DNA of 64,000 nucleotides from Gammaproteobacteria bacterium (lineage in GTDB: Bacteria; Pseudomonadota; Gammaproteobacteria; Enterobacterales; Kangiellaceae): contig JABXHQ010000126.1 of the NCBI GenBank assembly GCA_013373545.1, positions 1 to 64,000 on the forward strand. Direction: 5' to 3'. A program made the translations under genes and the position numbers. The notes beneath the pieces were generated by a model. It was not told the origin of the DNA. It saw only the letters and a list, made by a program, of their open reading frames with translations, and searched no databases. Below, piece by piece: positions 19,586 through 29,005 of this stretch (positions are counted from its first letter, which is position 1; every line of letters begins with the position of its first letter).

Positions 19586-19879
19586 GTTTTTGGTGGCTTA
19601 GTGGCCCGTAATTTTACCGTTTTGGCAGCAGCTGGTTATAAAAATCAAGTCGTGATAACTTTGAGAGGATTTCAGTTTGTCGAAATTATGTTCATATAAA
19701 ACAGATAGTTATAGATAACATTGCGCATCTCACTTCGGCGGATATTGGAAAACTTTAGTGATTTATTCAATGTTTAGTGAAGATTGTGAGTAACCCCTCA
19801 AATTGATGAGTTTTTAATCAAGAATTCATTCTGGTGTCGATAACCTGCCTGAACACTCCACAACAGCAGGTGAACACAC

Positions 19880-21373
19880 ATGACACAAGTTTTTTCTTCC
19901 GTATTCCGCAGTTGCTTCGTTTGGTTAGCGGCTGTCGTAGTTTTGTCTAACACCATGGATTTGGAAGCAAAAAAGGGTCGTAACAAGAACACTGCCACAG
20001 CTGCGCCGCAGTTGACGGTAGTCAGTCCGAAGGCTGGGGATCAGTATTCGCAGTCTGATGTTATTGTAATGCAAGCAACAGCTTCTGATGCTCAAGAAGG
20101 TGATTTGACTCACTGGATTAACTGGCATTCAAACCGTAATGGTTGGCTCGGCATTGGTGGTGAAATCCGCCCGAATTTAGCCGTGGGCACACATCGCTTG
20201 ACGGTACACGTAACGGATTCGGATGGAAACCTTACGCAGCAGGTGCTTGAGTTTACCGTGAATGAGTATGTTAACCAAGCGCCAACCATTGCTCTTGTCG
20301 AACCGATTGTAGGCGCTAGCTATGCTGAGGGCGATGCGATTTATCTGGTTGCCAATGCCGATGATCCTGAGCAAGGCGACATGGCCAGTGCAGTACAATG
20401 GAGCTCTGATCGAGATGGTTACTTAGGTCAAGGCAGCGGCTGGAATACTACGCTAAGCGTGGGTACTCATGTGCTTACCGCTACGGTTACCGACGAACAA
20501 GGTGAAAGTGCCAGCGCCAACCGCGAGGTCGTGGTTTTTGCCCCGGTGGTAGAAGCCCCTGAGTTAACCGTATTAGCGCCCGCTTATGGCAGTTATTTCG
20601 ACAGTCAGTCAGCGGTTGTGTTTCAAGCAACGGCGCTCGACGCTCAACAAGGTGATTTAACCCACTGGGTTAACTGGCACTCGAACTTGAATGGTTGGCT
20701 AGGTATTGGTGGTGAAATAGCGAAAGTACTTAAAGTGGGTACGCATCGTATTACAGCCCATGTCACTGACTCCGATGGCAACCTTTCGCAACAAGTTTTT
20801 GAGATTACAGTGACAACGGGTGCGCCGGTTAATCAAGCGCCTACGTTATCGATTGCGGCGCCGTTGAATGGTGCTGTTATTAACAGTGGCTCTGCGATCA
20901 CCTTAGCGGCTACCGCGAACGATGCTGAAGACGGCAACTTGAGTGATTATATTGAATGGCGCTCAAACCAAGATGGTTTGTTAACCGTTGGTGCTGGTAA
21001 CAGCGTTATGTTAAGCGACGGTGAACACGTTATTACGGTATCAGTAACTGATAATCAAGGTGCTACGACTGAGCAATTGATTAATGTAACTGTTAGCCCA
21101 ATCAGCGCGCCACAGGGTCAAGCTCAAGTGACTTGGGTCGCTCCGACGGAAAATACGGATAACAGTGCGTTGACAAACTTGGCCGGTTATCGAGTTTATT
21201 ATGGCACCAGTGTGGCGAGTATTAAGAACCAATCGGTTTGGGTGAATGCTGGTAACTTAGCCACGACAATTACTGAATTGCCAAACGGAACTTATTACTT
21301 CACCGTTGTCGCGGTCAATAGTGATGGATTAGAAAGTGACTTTTCGAATATCGTGAGCAAAACCATCAATTAA
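19880..21373 (+). CDS. Secreted multi-Ig-like repeat protein with C-terminal fibronectin type III-like domain
   Basis: N-terminal signal; four related repeats (e.g. THWINWHSNRNGWLGIGGEI...VGTHRLTVHVTDSDGN / THWVNWHSNLNGWLGIGGEI...VGTHRITAHVTDSDGN); GYRVYYGTS...TITELPNGTYYFTVVAVNSDGLESDFSN is FN3-like. Confidence 0.85.
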   Translation: MTQVFSSVFRSCFVWLAAVVVLSNTMDLEAKKGRNKNTATAAPQLTVVSPKAGDQYSQSDVIVMQATASDAQEGDLTHWINWHSNRNGWLGIGGEIRPNLAVGTHRLTVHVTDSDGNLTQQVLEFTVNEYVNQAPTIALVEPIVGASYAEGDAIYLVANADDPEQGDMASAVQWSSDRDGYLGQGSGWNTTLSVGTHVLTATVTDEQGESASANREVVVFAPVVEAPELTVLAPAYGSYFDSQSAVVFQATALDAQQGDLTHWVNWHSNLNGWLGIGGEIAKVLKVGTHRITAHVTDSDGNLSQQVFEITVTTGAPVNQAPTLSIAAPLNGAVINSGSAITLAATANDAEDGNLSDYIEWRSNQDGLLTVGAGNSVMLSDGEHVITVSVTDNQGATTEQLINVTVSPISAPQGQAQVTWVAPTENTDNSALTNLAGYRVYYGTSVASIKNQSVWVNAGNLATTITELPNGTYYFTVVAVNSDGLESDFSNIVSKTIN

Positions 21374-21381
21374 GTAACAAC

Positions 21382-21411
21382 AAAAAGGCCTCATTAGAGG
21401 CCTTTTTTTTT
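21382..21411 (+). terminator. Rho-independent terminator (likely bidirectional)
   Basis: aaaaaggcctcattagaggccttttttttt between convergent genes. Confidence 0.9.
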
Positions 21412-21414
21412 CGG

Positions 21415-21837
21415 TTATTTTTTACTTTCTTTTTTATTTTCTGGCAAATAAAAACTTTGTGTCGAGTTGCCAATAAAAGTACAGTCTCCGTTTTCATCCC
21501 AGCGGAAAGTAACAAAGGAGTTGCTGGCTAGAGCTTGTACTTGTTGTAGCATTTCAGGCTTGTCGTAGAAAAAGCAAATGACATTTCCTTGATCTTCCAA
21601 TTGTGCCTGACAAAACCCAAAACTAAAGCTTGGCGTACCATCGGGTAACGAAGCGTAAGTACGCGTTCCACATCCGATCATTTCAAACTCATTTTCTGAA
21701 TAGCGCGCGGATTTCATATTTCCGGAAGCAACGCGATTTTCCATGTCAATCACTACTGGACTCTCGGTTACTAAACCGGCTTGCGCATACATAGTTGCAG
21801 CAGCAAGAGTCGCTATTAACAATCGTTTTATTATCAT
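21415..21837 (-). CDS. Secreted hypothetical protein
   Basis: MIIKRLLIATLAAATMYAQAG signal peptide; three Cys in the mature region. ATG at 21837 preferred over the listed start. Confidence 0.6.
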   Translation of the reverse strand: MIIKRLLIATLAAATMYAQAGLVTESPVVIDMENRVASGNMKSARYSENEFEMIGCGTRTYASLPDGTPSFSFGFCQAQLEDQGNVICFFYDKPEMLQQVQALASNSFVTFRWDENGDCTFIGNSTQSFYLPENKKESKK

Positions 21838-21868
21838 GATTATTTCCTTTTGTTGGTGGGTAAAGCGG

Positions 21869-22336
21869 TTATTCAAGAGTGATTTTTTGTTGGTTACTTA
21901 ATTGTGCCAAGCGTTGTAAGTAAAGTTTACGTTGTGTCGCTGGCAAGTGCTGTAAAGCGGCATAAAATGCTTCGCGCTCATGGCTTGGCAAGTGACTTTG
22001 GGTCAATAACTGATCGAGCTTTTGAGTGGCGGCAATATGACTGGGTGTTCGCTCAGAGTTGGGCTGTTTAACAATGGTTGTTTGAGCAGGGGAATGCGAC
22101 AGTTCCTCGCGAATAATCTTGCGTAAACTTTGCTCGGACATGGATGGTTCAATAGTGTGGTGTGCGGATGCTGCGGTCGGGTTGCCAGCGCTGCGCTGAC
22201 TGAGCTGTTGTTGTAGTAGTTGCTGGTTCGATTCAATCTGGCTGACTTGTTGATTGAGCTGCATCACTTGATGAGCCAGAACTAGCGTCACTAAGATTAA
22301 CAGGCCTTGCAGAATAATCGTGAGTACTTTCAACAT
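21869..22336 (-). CDS. Hypothetical membrane-anchored coiled-coil protein
   Basis: N-terminal TM, then Gln-rich coiled coil and a helical C-terminus. Confidence 0.6.
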   Translation of the reverse strand: MLKVLTIILQGLLILVTLVLAHQVMQLNQQVSQIESNQQLLQQQLSQRSAGNPTAASAHHTIEPSMSEQSLRKIIREELSHSPAQTTIVKQPNSERTPSHIAATQKLDQLLTQSHLPSHEREAFYAALQHLPATQRKLYLQRLAQLSNQQKITLE

Positions 22337-22455
22337 ACTTTAAGCTCCTTGCTCGATTACGCTCCCCAACGTTTGTCAGTTGTTTGGTCTACGCGCGCGC
22401 ATCCATCACTGCATAGTTATCATGGCACGTTCGCTCCCTTTTGCCAATAATTTCA

Positions 22456-24147
22456 TCACAGCTGTGCTTGAAAACGCGTAATCAGACGTGACCAATCGCT
22501 TGCTTCGTTTAAAGTGCCAAACATAGCGTGTGGTTGCTCGATGCGGTTCTGCACAAACGCCACGGCGACATTCGCTGGAGCAAACTGAATTAGGGTGGCT
22601 GCTTGCCAAGCAATTGCCATGCGTTCTACGAAACGCCTTAATTGGCCTTGCGCAGGCGTACCTTGACGGATGTCTTGAATCAATTGCGAGCACCACTGAT
22701 CATAGCTAGGGTATTGACCATAGGCTCTTTCGAGTTCGCTGCAAAAAGCTTCACGACTTTGTTGATCGCGTTCAAATGCGCGCGCAACATCTAAACATTG
22801 AATGTTACCTGAACCTTCCCAAATGGCATTAACGGGCGCCTCGGTATACAGGCGCGCTAACACATTGTCTTTCACCACTGCGACGCCGCCAATACACTCC
22901 ATTGCTTCAGCAATTAATTGTGGCGCGCGCTTGCAAATCCAGTATTTACCGATTGCGGTGCCGATGCGGAACAAGCTTTGTTCATGCTCGTTTTGTCCTT
23001 GATCGAGCGCATGGGCGAGGCGCATTGCTAGTGACAACCCAGCTTCGGCTTCTAGAGCAAGATCGGCTAGGACGTTTTGCATTAAAGGCTGTTGATGCAA
23101 TGGTTGACCAAAAGCTTTTCGGCCTGAAGTATGGTGAATCGCTTGCTGTGTGGCCAGCCCCATTAATGCCGAGGAACCCACCATACAATCAAAGCGGGTT
23201 AACGCGACCATTTCCAAAATGGTTCTTACGCCTTTTCCCAAAGCGCCGATGCGCCAGGCAAAAGCATTGCGAAACTCCACTTCAGATGAAGCATTGGAGA
23301 CATTGCCCACTTTGTCTTTAATGCGTTGAATAAAGAAGCCATTTTTCTTGCCGTCGGGACGCCAACGCGGCATTAAAAAACAGGATAGCCCAGCATCGGT
23401 TTGTGCTAACACCAAAAACGCATCACACATCGGCGCAGAGCAAAACCATTTGTGACCATTAAGCGCATAGCCTTGCTCTGGCGCCGCCGAATTAATTGCG
23501 GTTGCAACGGTGGTGTTGGCTCGGACATCACTGCCACCTTGCTTCTCAGTCATCGCCATGCCAATGGTGACGCCTCGCTTGTTAAAGTAGGGCTGATTAG
23601 AAGGGTCGTATTGCTCGCTAAGAATTCGTGGTAGCCATTGCTCTGCTAGCTCGCTTTGTTGTTGCAATGCCGGCACCGCTGCAAAGGTCATGGTCAACGG
23701 ACAGCCACTACCTGGGTCGGCCATGGTGTGTAAATATTCAATAGCGGCCCGTACCACATGGGCGCCTGCTTGCGGCTTTAGCCAAGGCAAATTATGATGC
23801 CCGGCTTTAATCGCTTGCCGCATTAACTCATGATAGGCGGGATGATAATTCACTTGATCAATTCGGTGACCGAAGCGGTCGTGACTTATAAACTCAGGAC
23901 GATAGTGGTTGGCTGCGAACCCTGCATGCAACAGTTCACCTCCGCAGAGGGCGCCATAGTCGGTTAATTGTGATTCGCCCCACGAACCATCAAAGCAGGC
24001 GACATAATGCTGCAAAACGCTGTGCGCTGAGTAAGCGTTGTAGTCGCTTAATGCAGTGGGTTGATTAAATACTTCATGAGTTTGCGAAGGCAGCGCTTGG
24101 TCTAAGTCAAGGACCGGCTGCGCAGAGTCTAATGGTTGCTTGGTCAC
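22456..24147 (-). CDS. Acyl-CoA dehydrogenase family protein, AidB-like
   Basis: TEKQGGSDVRANTT, LNGHKWFCSAPMCDAFLVLAQT, RIKDKVGNVSNASSEVEF, EAPVNAIWEGSGNIQCLDV: AidB-type motifs. Confidence 0.9.
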   Translation of the reverse strand: MTKQPLDSAQPVLDLDQALPSQTHEVFNQPTALSDYNAYSAHSVLQHYVACFDGSWGESQLTDYGALCGGELLHAGFAANHYRPEFISHDRFGHRIDQVNYHPAYHELMRQAIKAGHHNLPWLKPQAGAHVVRAAIEYLHTMADPGSGCPLTMTFAAVPALQQQSELAEQWLPRILSEQYDPSNQPYFNKRGVTIGMAMTEKQGGSDVRANTTVATAINSAAPEQGYALNGHKWFCSAPMCDAFLVLAQTDAGLSCFLMPRWRPDGKKNGFFIQRIKDKVGNVSNASSEVEFRNAFAWRIGALGKGVRTILEMVALTRFDCMVGSSALMGLATQQAIHHTSGRKAFGQPLHQQPLMQNVLADLALEAEAGLSLAMRLAHALDQGQNEHEQSLFRIGTAIGKYWICKRAPQLIAEAMECIGGVAVVKDNVLARLYTEAPVNAIWEGSGNIQCLDVARAFERDQQSREAFCSELERAYGQYPSYDQWCSQLIQDIRQGTPAQGQLRRFVERMAIAWQAATLIQFAPANVAVAFVQNRIEQPHAMFGTLNEASDWSRLITRFQAQL

Positions 24148-24262
24148 AGTCGCACAAAGCCTCAGCGGTTAGCTCAAAGTGGTTTAACCCTAGCACAGTG
24201 ACTTTTCGCTGCGCAAAAGTTATGTACAAAAAAGTTGCCACTAAAACACTTTTGGCGAATAT

Positions 24263-24287
24263 AAAAAAAGCGCCGCGAGCGGCGCTT
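24263..24287 (-). terminator. Rho-independent terminator of the amidohydrolase operon
   Basis: Minus strand AAGCGCCGCTCGCGGCGCTTTTTTT. Confidence 0.9.
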
Positions 24288-24308
24288 ACTTAAGGTGATC
24301 GTCAGAAA

Positions 24309-25628
24309 CTAATCTGCGGCTTTAGCATCGTACTTGCGGTACAGTTGTTTGTGTCGATTATCGAGATCGACTTCGCGACCACTAATAAACATCTGTTCAA
24401 CTTTATGGGTTAGATGATCCATAATGTCGCCACGGCTGATCACTAAGGTGGCTTCTTTACCCACTTCGATTGAGCCGATAGTGGCGTCGAGGCCGAGTAC
24501 TTTTGCCGCTTCAATGGTGATTGAACGCAACGCAACTTCTTTGCTCACGCCATGGGCTACCGATTGCCCTGCGGCAAAGGGTAAGTCGCGCACATTCCAG
24601 CTGCCCTCAATTGCCAGCGCATACGGTATGTTGTTGGCGGCCAGTAATTTTGGTGTTGCGTATAAATCATCGTAACCTTCATCACTGCGGCGTGGTTGGC
24701 CCCATGGTGCGGTATACACTAATGGCACTTTGGCTTGCTTTAACAAATCAAGGGCCAAAGCCGCATCGCGAGCTCCGACAATAACAACCTTTAACTGATG
24801 CTCTTGACTAAAAGCGATGGCTTGTTCGATTTGACGGTAGTCATTTGCATGAATATACAGTGGCGTCGTGCCTTGCAACACCGGACGCATGGCTTCCCAA
24901 CGTACATCAATGGCTAGCTTTGGATTGGCTTCGCGCGCTTTATGATAGGCTTTTAAAGCGGCAAAAAGATCGTCCAGTTGCTGCTTGGCTTTTGCGTTGT
25001 CGGCCTTTTGTTTAGCGACCGGTCGTCGCTCCCAGAAAGACTTATTAATTCCGACGTTAGGCCACTGCAAATGCATTCCTGAGGATGCTTTGACTAACGC
25101 ATCTTGCCAGTGCCAACCATCGAGTTGCATAACCGATGATTGCCCATTTAAGCCGCTGCCTCCAGGCGCGATTTCGGCGTAGGCGATGCCGTTAGCGCGT
25201 ACCGTTGGAATAATTTCAGAGTCGGCATTAAATGCAATATGCGCTTTAACTTCGGGTGTTGCTCGACCTGTCTCATTGGTGTCTCGAGTGGAACGGACTG
25301 CCGAGACCTCTACCATACCTAGCGTTGTTGATAGTGCAACCAGGCCCGGATAAACATGTTTACCCGTCGCATCGATCACTTGCGCGCCTTGCGGAGTTGG
25401 CAAGTCGTTGCCCAGACTCTTGATCTTACCGTCGGCAATAACGATGTCGTAGTTTTCTTGCGTACCTTGGGTAATCGTGTGCACGGTTGCATTTTGAATA
25501 ATCAAAGTAGCGGATGACGCTTTACCTGGAACCATATCATGCGCGGCTACCAGTGATGACATAATGGACGCCGACATAACCGCTGGCAGCAGCAAACGTT
25601 TAATCGATAATTGAGAAAATGGAATCAT
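24309..25628 (-). CDS. Periplasmic amidohydrolase-like protein lacking the HxH metal motif
   Basis: MIPFSQLSIKRLLLPAVMSASIMSSLVAAHD signal peptide; amidohydrolase beta-sandwich (GKHVYPGLVALSTTLG; IGSIEVGKEATLVISRGDIMD). Start ATG 25628, 2 bp after the upstream stop. Confidence 0.85.
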   Translation of the reverse strand: MIPFSQLSIKRLLLPAVMSASIMSSLVAAHDMVPGKASSATLIIQNATVHTITQGTQENYDIVIADGKIKSLGNDLPTPQGAQVIDATGKHVYPGLVALSTTLGMVEVSAVRSTRDTNETGRATPEVKAHIAFNADSEIIPTVRANGIAYAEIAPGGSGLNGQSSVMQLDGWHWQDALVKASSGMHLQWPNVGINKSFWERRPVAKQKADNAKAKQQLDDLFAALKAYHKAREANPKLAIDVRWEAMRPVLQGTTPLYIHANDYRQIEQAIAFSQEHQLKVVIVGARDAALALDLLKQAKVPLVYTAPWGQPRRSDEGYDDLYATPKLLAANNIPYALAIEGSWNVRDLPFAAGQSVAHGVSKEVALRSITIEAAKVLGLDATIGSIEVGKEATLVISRGDIMDHLTHKVEQMFISGREVDLDNRHKQLYRKYDAKAAD

Positions 25629-25630
25629 GA

Positions 25631-28600
25631 TTAATGTGCTCCTTGGTGACCAGCTGCGGCCGCGGTGTGGTTTTCGGACGCTTGCCACTGCCAGAAATCA
25701 AAGTTGTCTTCACAGTGCCAAACAGTATTATCTTTTAATAAAAATCGGTTCGATGTCGCAGCATCGCTCACTTGCGTTGCATCAGAACCAGACTCAGTAA
25801 CGCCGAGTGCTTTTTGAATTAAGCGGCTTTTCTCTTGTGCAAGCGCAATGCGCATCGCTTCATCTTGTTCACGGTCAAAATAACGTCGGCCATCAACCCA
25901 AGTTTGTAAGACTTTCGCATAAATTGACAGGGGGTTGTCATTCCAAATAACAAAGTCAGCATCTTTTCCTGCCACTAAGCTACCGGTAAATTTATCTACT
26001 TTAAGTTGCTTTGCTGGGTTAATGGTGACCATTTTGATGGCATCTTCGGGTTTCATGTCGCAGTAGTTAATCGACTTGGCCGCTTCGGTATTTAAGCGTC
26101 GAATTAAGTCACCGCTGTCAGAGTTGACCGAAACGTTGACACCATTTTTCATCATTAAACAAGTGTTACCGGGAATAGCATCATACACTTCAAATTTATA
26201 CGCCCACCAGTCGGCAAATGTCGAAGCGCTAGCGCCATGTTTTGCCATCTCATCCGCAACTTTATAGCCTTCTAATATGTGGGTGAAAGTTTGAATTTTA
26301 AAATTAAAGTCTTCGGCAATTTTCATCAAACTTAAAATTTCTGAAGCAACATACGAGTGTGAGTGCACAAAACGTTGTTGATCGAGAATTTCATTAAGCG
26401 TATCGAGACGGAAGTTGCGTCGCGGTGGTGCAGTGGTTTTGCGTACCGAACGACTCAAGTCGTCGTAGCGTTCAAAACTTTGTTTGTATTCACGCGCGCG
26501 TAAGAATGCATCACGTACGATTGTCTCCACACCCATTCGTGTTTGCGGATAGCGAATGGTAAATTTATCGCCCCAGTTACTTTGTTTAACATTTTCACCC
26601 AAGGCAAATTTTATCGATGCCGGCGCTTGAGTAAATTTAAGGCCGTTGGCATTTTCACCCCAGCGCAATTTAATTACTTGGGCTTGACCGCCAATTGGGT
26701 TTGCCGACCCGTGTAGCAATTGTGCAGTGGTCGTGCCACCGGCGAGTGCACGATAAATATTAATATCTTCTGGATTGAGTACATCACCAATTCTAACTTC
26801 TGCGGTGATCGCATCACTACCTTCGTTGACGCCTTTACTAATGGCGATGTGAGAGTGCTCATCAATGATACCGGCCGTGACGTGCTTGTTGGTGCCATCA
26901 ATCACTGTGTAGCCAGAAGGTGTTTTCAAATTTTGTCCAACTTCACGAATTTTGCCATCGCGAATTATCATATCGGCATTGGTTAATACACCTTGCTTAT
27001 CCGAAGTCCAAATGGTTGCGTTTTTAATGTGAACTCGTTGCTGTGCAGGAGCTCCTTTTGGCGCAAAGGCGCGATTTGGATACGTAAGCTCGCTCAGATA
27101 AGTTGGCGCCTCTGGAGTGCTTTCTTGATTGGCTTTCGCGTTCGCGTCAGCACTTTTATTCGCAACAATATCCAGTCGAGCCAGATCAGGTGCTGTCACT
27201 TGACCGAGCAGTTGACCTTTGTCTTTACGCAGCGTAAACCGGTAAGCACCCGGTAGGCCAAGATCGCTCAAGTCTGCGCTAAACTGAAGTTGATTATCAC
27301 TTAGTCCATGGCTTTTGATAGCAACTGTCTTCGCTTTCTCGCTTTTCTCTTCGCTGTCAGTTTCCGCTGTGCTGTCAGTGGTTTCTGGTGTCGCTTGGGA
27401 TAAACTGAGTTTGCCTGAGACTTTGGCATCTTCTTGGGTTAACTGTAAAGTTAAAGCAGTGCCTTTAAGGTTAAGCGTGTAATCGCCAGCTACTTGGGTA
27501 ATGTTTAACGGTTTAATGTTTTGTTCTTGACCCATTAAGTAGACACTTTTAATGGTGCCGTCTTGAAATAAATTGCCATCGCTGATAACTAAGTCGGCAA
27601 ACATTCCGGGCGCAATCTTACCGGATTGATCGGCCACGCCGGCGATGCGTGCAGGCGTGGTGGTTAACGCTGCCAGCGCTGCTTGCTCAGAAAGACCGTG
27701 TTTAACAGCGGTTTTTACGTTTTTCCAAAACTGATTCTTTTTCTTTAATCCGAAGTGGGTGAAAGCAAAAGGTATTTTATTGTCTTCCAGTATTGCAGGG
27801 TTAGCCGGTGCCCGCTCCCAATGACGTAACTCGGCAAGTGAGGTATCGAGCTGCGCTTCGAAGCTAGTGACATCGGGCTTTTCTGGAAAGTTAAATGGAA
27901 CAACAAAGGTTGCGGCGACTTGCTTAATATCATTCATGCGCGCGTATTCTTGTCCATCAGCAACGTAAACTACATCGAGTCGATATTGATCAAACAATTG
28001 ATCGGCGCGCGGTGTGTCTAAACTATCTTCCGGATTGAAGATAACGCCACTGCGTTCCAGTTCGCTGAGTTGCTCCAATGCCGCGTTGTACTCAACTGGC
28101 TCGTTGGTTATCAGGCGATCGGTTTTGCCTTTGGCCGATTGATACCACTTGGCATCGCTGAGCGTTTGTCGGATTAAGGCAATGCTACCCATCAGCGAAG
28201 AGGGGTAACTTTGCGTTGAACTTCCTTTATTAAAACTAGCAAAGTGGCGTGCGTGAGCGCGATAAACTAAGTCGTTGGGGATACCATCGGCTAATGAAAC
28301 GGTCACGCCTTGCCCTTGAAAAATACCATCTAACTTAGCGGTTTGTACCGCAGTGAAGCCATTATGGATGTAGTCTTTCGCGGCTTTGTTATCGGCTTTA
28401 AATTGATCCACCCAGTCTACTTCAGCATGGATTGCGTCGTTCCAGGCGTTGCCGCCGCTGCGCTTGCCTTCGTACTGCGGTGGTTCACCCCAGCGAAACG
28501 CCGACTGTGCAGAACCGAATACATAATCGCTGTAGGGATCAATAAAGCCCGGATAAACCGTATGTCCGGTCAGGTCGATAATCTTGGCATCTTGCGGGAC

Positions 28601-28825
28601 TTTACCGCCGCGCTCAATACTCTCAATGCGGCCGTTATCAATGATTAAAGTCGCTCGCTCAATTTTCTTCCCGGGCTCGGTGTAAACAGTGGCGTTGGTG
28701 AACGCAACTTTGTTAAGAGAGCGATCATGCAGGCCGTAAACGTGCCCAGTTTGATCAGCGCTGACGCTTTGGCTTACAAGCCCCGTCAACAAAGCGGCGA
28801 ATGCGCTTTGACTGAGTTTATTCAT
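25631..28825 (-). CDS. Tandem amidohydrolase fusion (1064 aa), secreted
   Basis: Signal peptide; first domain GHTVYPGFIDPYSDYVFG (degenerate), second domain NKHVTAGIIDEHSHIAISKGV...TFTHILEGYK...SVNSDSGDL with metal-binding motifs. Confidence 0.88.
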   Translation of the reverse strand: MNKLSQSAFAALLTGLVSQSVSADQTGHVYGLHDRSLNKVAFTNATVYTEPGKKIERATLIIDNGRIESIERGGKVPQDAKIIDLTGHTVYPGFIDPYSDYVFGSAQSAFRWGEPPQYEGKRSGGNAWNDAIHAEVDWVDQFKADNKAAKDYIHNGFTAVQTAKLDGIFQGQGVTVSLADGIPNDLVYRAHARHFASFNKGSSTQSYPSSLMGSIALIRQTLSDAKWYQSAKGKTDRLITNEPVEYNAALEQLSELERSGVIFNPEDSLDTPRADQLFDQYRLDVVYVADGQEYARMNDIKQVAATFVVPFNFPEKPDVTSFEAQLDTSLAELRHWERAPANPAILEDNKIPFAFTHFGLKKKNQFWKNVKTAVKHGLSEQAALAALTTTPARIAGVADQSGKIAPGMFADLVISDGNLFQDGTIKSVYLMGQEQNIKPLNITQVAGDYTLNLKGTALTLQLTQEDAKVSGKLSLSQATPETTDSTAETDSEEKSEKAKTVAIKSHGLSDNQLQFSADLSDLGLPGAYRFTLRKDKGQLLGQVTAPDLARLDIVANKSADANAKANQESTPEAPTYLSELTYPNRAFAPKGAPAQQRVHIKNATIWTSDKQGVLTNADMIIRDGKIREVGQNLKTPSGYTVIDGTNKHVTAGIIDEHSHIAISKGVNEGSDAITAEVRIGDVLNPEDINIYRALAGGTTTAQLLHGSANPIGGQAQVIKLRWGENANGLKFTQAPASIKFALGENVKQSNWGDKFTIRYPQTRMGVETIVRDAFLRAREYKQSFERYDDLSRSVRKTTAPPRRNFRLDTLNEILDQQRFVHSHSYVASEILSLMKIAEDFNFKIQTFTHILEGYKVADEMAKHGASASTFADWWAYKFEVYDAIPGNTCLMMKNGVNVSVNSDSGDLIRRLNTEAAKSINYCDMKPEDAIKMVTINPAKQLKVDKFTGSLVAGKDADFVIWNDNPLSIYAKVLQTWVDGRRYFDREQDEAMRIALAQEKSRLIQKALGVTESGSDATQVSDAATSNRFLLKDNTVWHCEDNFDFWQWQASENHTAAAAGHQGAH

Positions 28826-29005
28826 GTTGTTATCTCTTCATGGCTAGTAAAACGCTAAGTCTCGCACAACCGCCAGCACTGTGCGAGCACTAGCTGTCAC
28901 ACGCAGATTTTTATAACTAACTGAAAAATATAGTGAAAATTCAAATGTGATGCGATTTTAAATACTTTTTTACAAAATCTCGATACGCTTTTCGTTAAAC
29001 AAACC

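Noticed and set aside
19880-21100. Nucleotide-level repeats as a possible CRISPR or satellite array
   Set aside because: The repeats are ~300-bp protein-domain repeats in frame within one ORF, not short direct repeats with unique spacers.
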